In this document: piece after piece, positions 6,352-10,002 of the stretch | How positions within the stretch are numbered: the stretch's first letter is position 1 | How the letters are laid out: each line of letters opens with the position of its first letter | Notes under the pieces: generated by a model | What the model was told of the DNA's origin: nothing | The model's database searches: none | The model's input: only the letters and a program-made list of their open reading frames with translations | Assembly: GCA_031289445.1 (NCBI GenBank) | Contig: JAITPL010000213.1 | Span: 1 to 10,002 of the forward strand | Origin: Tannerella sp. | GTDB lineage: Bacteria; Bacteroidota; Bacteroidia; Bacteroidales; Tannerellaceae | Direction: 5' to 3' | Length of the DNA stretch: 10,002 nt | Program-made: the position numbers and the translations under genes

Positions 6352-7701
6352 TTATAAATTTATGCGGGGAGAAAAAATTTTCACTCCTGCTTTTTTTTGC
6401 CTTATCGCCGAACGCAACAGCCTTGTCGCCGAACGCAACACAAGGCATGCAATCAGCGGTGCAAAGGCGAAATTGAAATGCTGCGGCACAAAAAACCATG
6501 CCGCCGACATCCCTAAAATCGCTGCAAAGTTAATAAAATGATAGCAAATAGCCGCATGTTTAAGTTTTTTTACGGCAAAAAATACGACGCCGAGCAGGTG
6601 CAGAGGGTGCAGCCACAGTAGCGACATGTTAGGAAAGATGCTGGCATGGACGGAAATGAAAGAGAGGAAAAACAGCACGCATCCCGCCAAGCCGGCTACA
6701 AAGAACAGCAGACAGTCAACCGCCCGACAGTACGTTTTCCTGCGCCATTCCATTCCGGTTATTAACAATATTATCAGAAACAGCAGTATTGAGGCGGTCA
6801 TTGGCGATGGCGTCATATCAAACCGAGAGGCGGCATTGTCTATCTCGTCATTGCTTTCTTCGGCAAGTATTTTTGTTTTTTTTACTAAAGGCTCGGCGGA
6901 GTAAGAGGCAGCAGAGGCTTCAGAGGCGGCGGCAGGGGAGGCTTCACCGGTTTCAGAGGCTTCGCCGGCATTAAGGCCTTCGCTTTTGCGGACTATGATG
7001 GCTCCGGCAAACTCTTCCCTTAGTCGTTGAGGCAGGAAAAAAGCCTCGCGGTGGCTCATCACGCGGTCGGTAGGCAGTCCCAGAGCGAGGTCGCATCCGA
7101 ACGTTTGCCATGGATGATTGCGGGTACAGTAGTTAATCACATCCCGAAATGTCTTGTTATCAGGCTCCAACAGGTATTTAACCTCTCCGGCTATGTTTTT
7201 CTCTATCATTATGGCGGGGCGAGTGGCGCAGTTGTCGAAGAAGAAACTATAGCGGTAAACGCGGTTTTCGGGGCGTTCGTTCTCTACTAAGGCCTGCCAG
7301 AGAGCCTCTTTTTCAGCCGGTAGCAGGTTGAGTATTTGTTCGCATACCTCTCGCGTCTCATATTCGCTAAAGAAATAGTCGAAAGGGTATGCCCTAAGCT
7401 TATAGTCTGTCTCGCCTTTGGCAAAGCGGTAGATAAAGTTAGGTTTCGTGTAGTCGAAGATGCCGTAGTTGAACACCGCATCCAGCTTATTTTCAGAATC
7501 GAGCACACGTATAGCCGTATGCCCATATAGAGTATAAACGTCATCATCGCTTGGCGAGCAAGTCAGCAGGCTTATCTGCGCACCTTTCCCCAGCGACTTT
7601 GCCGCCAATCCTTCAGATACCTTTGCCCCGGCCTCAAATACCGCCATAATCATTACAGACAGGACAAGCGGCAGTATCTTCACTTTACAGTTCTCTTTCA
7701 T
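6352..7701 (-). CDS. DUF4105 / Lnb-like periplasmic-domain membrane protein
   Basis: A 449-residue protein with an N-terminal signal segment (about 1-25), an extracytoplasmic DUF4105 domain (about 40-235) and five probable membrane helices (about 300-317, 328-350, 360-377, 384-405 and 411-428). The domain shows ISLLTCSPSDDDVYTLYGHT with H61 and YSFFFDNCATRP with C158, the expected His and Cys of a papain-like site. The Pfam family (PF13387) was later named for Lnb, which in Firmicutes moves an acyl chain within lipoproteins to give the lyso form. Whether this protein does so is inference. A low-complexity Ala/Glu/Ser/Gly linker (244-270) joins the two halves. The membrane part has NMSLLWLHPLHLL (358-370), a pattern I associate with Bacteroidota DUF4105 proteins. 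It is the first gene of the set that includes secA. Confidence 0.85.
   Translation of the reverse strand: MKENCKVKILPLVLSVMIMAVFEAGAKVSEGLAAKSLGKGAQISLLTCSPSDDDVYTLYGHTAIRVLDSENKLDAVFNYGIFDYTKPNFIYRFAKGETDYKLRAYPFDYFFSEYETREVCEQILNLLPAEKEALWQALVENERPENRVYRYSFFFDNCATRPAIMIEKNIAGEVKYLLEPDNKTFRDVINYCTRNHPWQTFGCDLALGLPTDRVMSHREAFFLPQRLREEFAGAIIVRKSEGLNAGEASETGEASPAAASEASAASYSAEPLVKKTKILAEESNDEIDNAASRFDMTPSPMTASILLFLIILLITGMEWRRKTYCRAVDCLLFFVAGLAGCVLFFLSFISVHASIFPNMSLLWLHPLHLLGVVFFAVKKLKHAAICYHFINFAAILGMSAAWFFVPQHFNFAFAPLIACLVLRSATRLLRSAIRQKKAGVKIFSPRINL
6401..6442. repeat. 21-bp tandem duplication inside the DUF4105 gene
   Basis: Two adjacent 21-bp units (6401-6421 and 6422-6442) share CGCCGAACGCAACA and differ at only a few positions. 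They encode a repeated heptapeptide, LRSATRL then LRSAIRQ (residues about 422-435), in the positively charged tail after the last membrane helix. The frame is kept, so this is probably a tolerated slippage duplication. Confidence 0.8.
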
Positions 7702-7706
7702 GACCG

Positions 7707-7738
7707 CAAAAGTAGTGATAAAAATTCATTGTTGCCAA
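7707..7738 (-). promoter_or_regulatory. Bacteroidota-type promoter for the DUF4105-secA unit
   Basis: On the minus strand TACTTTTG (7707-7714) fits TAnnTTTG. A TTG at 7736-7738, part of a longer T-run, lies 21 bp upstream. Only five bases separate the -7 box from the ATG at 7701, so the transcript would be leaderless or nearly so. No other good box was seen upstream of secA, so this may drive the whole four-gene unit. Confidence 0.65.
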
Positions 7739-7781
7739 AAAGTCGCCTTGATAAAAAGACAGGACAGGCATCGGCATACGA

Positions 7782-9152
7782 TTATTTTCTCGCCGTTCTG
7801 AACGACGACGCATACGTTCCCGCAATACACAATGCTGCACAAATCAGGAAAGTAATGCGCATACTTTTCATAAAGTCGGGTATTAATTCGACAGTAATAA
7901 CCTTGTTGCCTACAAACAGCGAAATCGCCATCATGGCTATTCCCATGCTGAATGCCTGTCCGGTCAGGCGCATTGTGCCCATAGTGGCAGACGCCTGTCC
8001 GAGATATTTCTTCTCGACCGAACCCATAATAACGTTGGCGTTGGGTGACGAAAACAATCCGAAACCTGCGCCCAATACGACAAGCAAGGCAATCAGCGCC
8101 CACACCGGAGTGGAAACCGTAACGAAAATGAGTCCGACAAGCCCAATCACGCTGACGCCCATCCCCGCAGTGGCAAGCATCGACGGATTCAGTCTGTCAG
8201 ACAAGCGTCCGGCATACAGCGAAACAAGCGATTGGATAATGGCCTGTGAAATCAAGACCAGTCCGGCGTCCTGAGCATTGAATCCCCTGACATACTGCAA
8301 ATAAAGACTCATCAAAAATGCAATTGCCGAAATAGAAGCATAATTGATTAAAGCCGAAACCGACGACAAACTAAAGGTTCTATTCCCTGAAAATATACGC
8401 AAATTGAAAACAGGCTGGTGATGTTTCAGTTCGTAAAAAATGAAACCTGCAAAAGCCAGTAATCCCCCTGCAATCAACAGGAAAGCGCTCGTTTCGGGCA
8501 AGCGTGAAAAACCGAATATCAAACTGAACAAGCCCACCGCATAAATGACGGAGCCGACATAGTCGAAACGTTCGCCTTTAGCTTCAATCCATTCCCCCTT
8601 GAGGCAAAAAATTCCGCAGACAACGACCGATGCGCCCAAAATTCCGCAGATAATGAAAAGGCTTTGCCAACTCAAATAATGGATAATCATGCCGCCCAGA
8701 AAAGGGCCTGAGGCGAGTGCAAAATAAACCACGGCGGTATTTATCCCGAAAGCCTTCCCCCGTTCGTTGGGTGGAAAGACAGACGACAGGATAGCCATAC
8801 TCGTGCCGAAAATCATGGCCGACCCTACGCCCGCAAGCGTGCGGGAAAGGATAATTGCAAGTGCGGAAGGCGCGACGCCCGACAAAAAATTGCCGAGACT
8901 GTATAGCGCCAGTCCACAAAGAAAGACCTTCTTGCGTCCGACCAAATCGGCAAACCTTGCAAACGGTACCTGCAATATGGCAGTAGCAATAAGGTAGGAC
9001 GTCGCAATCCAACTCAAAGAAATAGCATTCATAGTGAGCGCTTTACCGATTTGCGGAAGAGCCAGATTGATGGCCGACCCCATAAAAGGAACTAAAAATG
9101 CCGCAAGGCATACAACAATAAGCGCTGAATTTTTATCTTTTCTCCCGTTCAT
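7782..9152 (-). CDS. MFS drug/metabolite exporter, DHA2 (14-helix) type
   Basis: A 456-residue inner-membrane protein of the major facilitator superfamily, predicted to export small molecules in exchange for protons. Motif A is clear as FADLVGRKKVF (67-77). The exporter-specific motif C is visible in ALASGPFLGG (145-154), and R104 begins the motif B helix SRTLAGVGSAMIFG. The hydrophobic pattern fits 14 helices, including the extra pair around 195-240, as in EmrB/QacA-type transporters. The first-helix motif reads MGSAINLALPQIG (24-36): the Asp usually found before the Asn in DHA2 pumps is replaced by Gly/Ser, which may change coupling or substrate. No EmrA-like partner lies beside it. It has its own promoter and ends 80 bp before the DUF4105 gene. 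The substrate is unknown. Confidence 0.92.
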   Translation of the reverse strand: MNGRKDKNSALIVVCLAAFLVPFMGSAINLALPQIGKALTMNAISLSWIATSYLIATAILQVPFARFADLVGRKKVFLCGLALYSLGNFLSGVAPSALAIILSRTLAGVGSAMIFGTSMAILSSVFPPNERGKAFGINTAVVYFALASGPFLGGMIIHYLSWQSLFIICGILGASVVVCGIFCLKGEWIEAKGERFDYVGSVIYAVGLFSLIFGFSRLPETSAFLLIAGGLLAFAGFIFYELKHHQPVFNLRIFSGNRTFSLSSVSALINYASISAIAFLMSLYLQYVRGFNAQDAGLVLISQAIIQSLVSLYAGRLSDRLNPSMLATAGMGVSVIGLVGLIFVTVSTPVWALIALLVVLGAGFGLFSSPNANVIMGSVEKKYLGQASATMGTMRLTGQAFSMGIAMMAISLFVGNKVITVELIPDFMKSMRITFLICAALCIAGTYASSFRTARK

Positions 9153-9204
9153 AAAATCTAAAATAACTGATGTTTTGCATATTAAACTTGACTATTCTAT
9201 TCTA

Positions 9205-9233
9205 CAAAGTTACAAAAAAAATGCGGATTTCAA
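9205..9233 (-). promoter_or_regulatory. Bacteroidota-type promoter for the MFS exporter
   Basis: On the minus strand TAACTTTG (9205-9212) matches TAnnTTTG, with TTG at 9231-9233 placed 18 bp upstream, the same spacing as for the M28-like gene. The leader to the ATG at 9152 would be about 45 nt and AT-rich. A second -7-like box, TACTTTTG (9257-9264), lies further upstream but has no matching TTG. Confidence 0.7.
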
Positions 9234-9278
9234 CATCTTAATGCAACTTGGTGATGCAAAAGTAAGAAATTTTTTTAT

Positions 9279-9286
9279 TACCTTTG
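9279..9286 (+). promoter_or_regulatory. -7 box for the propeller-protein gene
   Basis: TACCTTTG on the plus strand matches the -7 consensus exactly and gives a leader of about 35 nt to the ATG at 9326. I see no TTG at the usual distance upstream; the nearest, 9248-9250, is 28 bp away. The -33 element is therefore weak or replaced by an activator site. Confidence 0.55.
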
Positions 9287-9325
9287 CCGCGATATTTAAA
9301 TGTTTGTGCGAAAATTTAGAATACT

Positions 9326-10002
9326 ATGAGCAGACTTATTGTATTAAGAACAGGAACGGCAGGCGCATCGAGACTACGAAGTCGTCGTATCGCTCTTGTG
9401 TTTTTAGCCGTTTCGGCTTTTATGTCAACGTCCTTTTCGAGCGAGGCCGCTGCACTGTCGCGCGTTGTCTTTGTAACTCGCCATCAATACACGTCCGGAC
9501 ACCATAATACCGAAACGTTCTTTCCGGCTACGATAAACGAGTTTAATGACGGTCGGTTTACGCCCGGCGGAGCGCTCAAAATCCTTGACCCGAAAAGCGG
9601 CGAAATCACCACTATCCTCGAGACCGAGACAGGTGTTGTTCGCGACCCCGATGTTCACTGGGACGGCGATAAAATCCTCTTTTCCATGCGTCGCGATAAA
9701 ACCGACAGCTACCACATCTACGAAATCAACACCGACGGCTCAGGTTTGCATCAACTTACTTTCGCCAAAGATGTTGACGATATCGATCCGTTCTATCTCG
9801 CCGACGACCATATTGCTTTTTCGTCCACACGCGAGCCTAAATATTGCGGCTGCAACCGCCATATCATGGCAAATCTCTACCGTATGGAGCCTGACGGCGC
9901 AAATATTTACCAGATAAGCCGGAATACGCTTTTTGACGGACACGGCAGCATGTTGCCCGACGGACGCATACTTTACGACCGCTGGGAATATGTTGACCGC
10001 AA
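9326..10002 (+). CDS. Secreted PD40/HZS-alpha-middle-domain-like propeller protein, partial
   Basis: Translation from the ATG at 9326 gives 225 complete codons, open to the right edge. Residues 17-43 form a signal peptide with an Arg-rich start (RLRSRR) and a core IALVFLAVSAFM, ending near EAAA. The mature part shows TolB/PD40-like beta-propeller blades: DPDVHWDGDKILFSMRR (107-123), IYEINTDGSGLHQLT (131-145), DIDPFYLADDHIAFSSTR (152-169) and GHGSMLPDGRILYDRW (205-220). Between blades lies YCGCNRHIMANLYRMEPDG (173-191), with C174 and C176. This closely resembles proteins annotated with the hydrazine synthase alpha-subunit middle domain, common in Planctomycetes and also seen in Bacteroidota. 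That name is domain-based and does not imply hydrazine synthesis here. Function, full length and C-terminal domains are unknown. Confidence 0.85.
   Translation, partial: MSRLIVLRTGTAGASRLRSRRIALVFLAVSAFMSTSFSSEAAALSRVVFVTRHQYTSGHHNTETFFPATINEFNDGRFTPGGALKILDPKSGEITTILETETGVVRDPDVHWDGDKILFSMRRDKTDSYHIYEINTDGSGLHQLTFAKDVDDIDPFYLADDHIAFSSTREPKYCGCNRHIMANLYRMEPDGANIYQISRNTLFDGHGSMLPDGRILYDRWEYVDR

Noticed and set aside
9380..9420. Twin-arginine signal in the propeller protein (SRRIAL)
   Set aside because: It matches the Tat motif only in part; the position usually Phe is Ala, so a Sec signal is as likely.
9326..10002. Evidence for anammox hydrazine synthesis
   Set aside because: Only one domain family is shared; no partner subunits or haem motifs are visible and the organism looks like a Bacteroidota.

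Overview
The window looks like a chromosomal segment of a Bacteroidota bacterium, probably Bacteroidales. Four promoters carry the -7 box TAnnTTFG-type motif typical of that phylum (TACCTTTG, TACTTTTG, TAACTTTG, TACCTTTG). Start codons lack strong Shine-Dalgarno sequences, SecA has the enlarged form (1114 residues) usual in this phylum, and the other protein families fit. The species cannot be named from the sequence.

Layout. Positions 1-175 (minus) hold the N-terminus of a secreted M28-type peptidase that runs off the left edge. Positions 176-776 have no gene but are rich in repeats: a small hairpin, a 15-unit 7-bp minisatellite, and an array of palindromic 16-mers spaced 41-42 bp apart, one of which sits inside a perfect 19-bp-arm inverted repeat. 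From 7701 down to 777 (minus) run four co-directional genes: a DUF4105/Lnb-like membrane protein, a secreted alkaline-phosphatase-superfamily protein, secA, and a GNAT acetyltransferase. Gaps are 67, 68 and 1 bp. A second 7-bp tandem array lies across the phosphatase stop codon, just upstream of secA. Positions 7782-9152 (minus) encode a 14-helix DHA2-type MFS exporter. It is divergent from a plus-strand gene starting at 9326, which encodes a secreted beta-propeller protein related to the hydrazine synthase alpha-subunit middle domain and is cut by the right edge.

How the genes may work together. The four-gene minus-strand set suggests an envelope-biogenesis transcription unit: SecA drives export, and the DUF4105 protein belongs to a family whose characterised relatives remodel lipoproteins. 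The phosphatase-like protein has lost most of the residues that bind metal and carry the phosphoryl group in PafA/NPP enzymes, so it is probably a pseudoenzyme. That loss and the ordered palindrome array are the two most unusual observations. No insertion sequence, CRISPR array, tRNA or rRNA was recognised.
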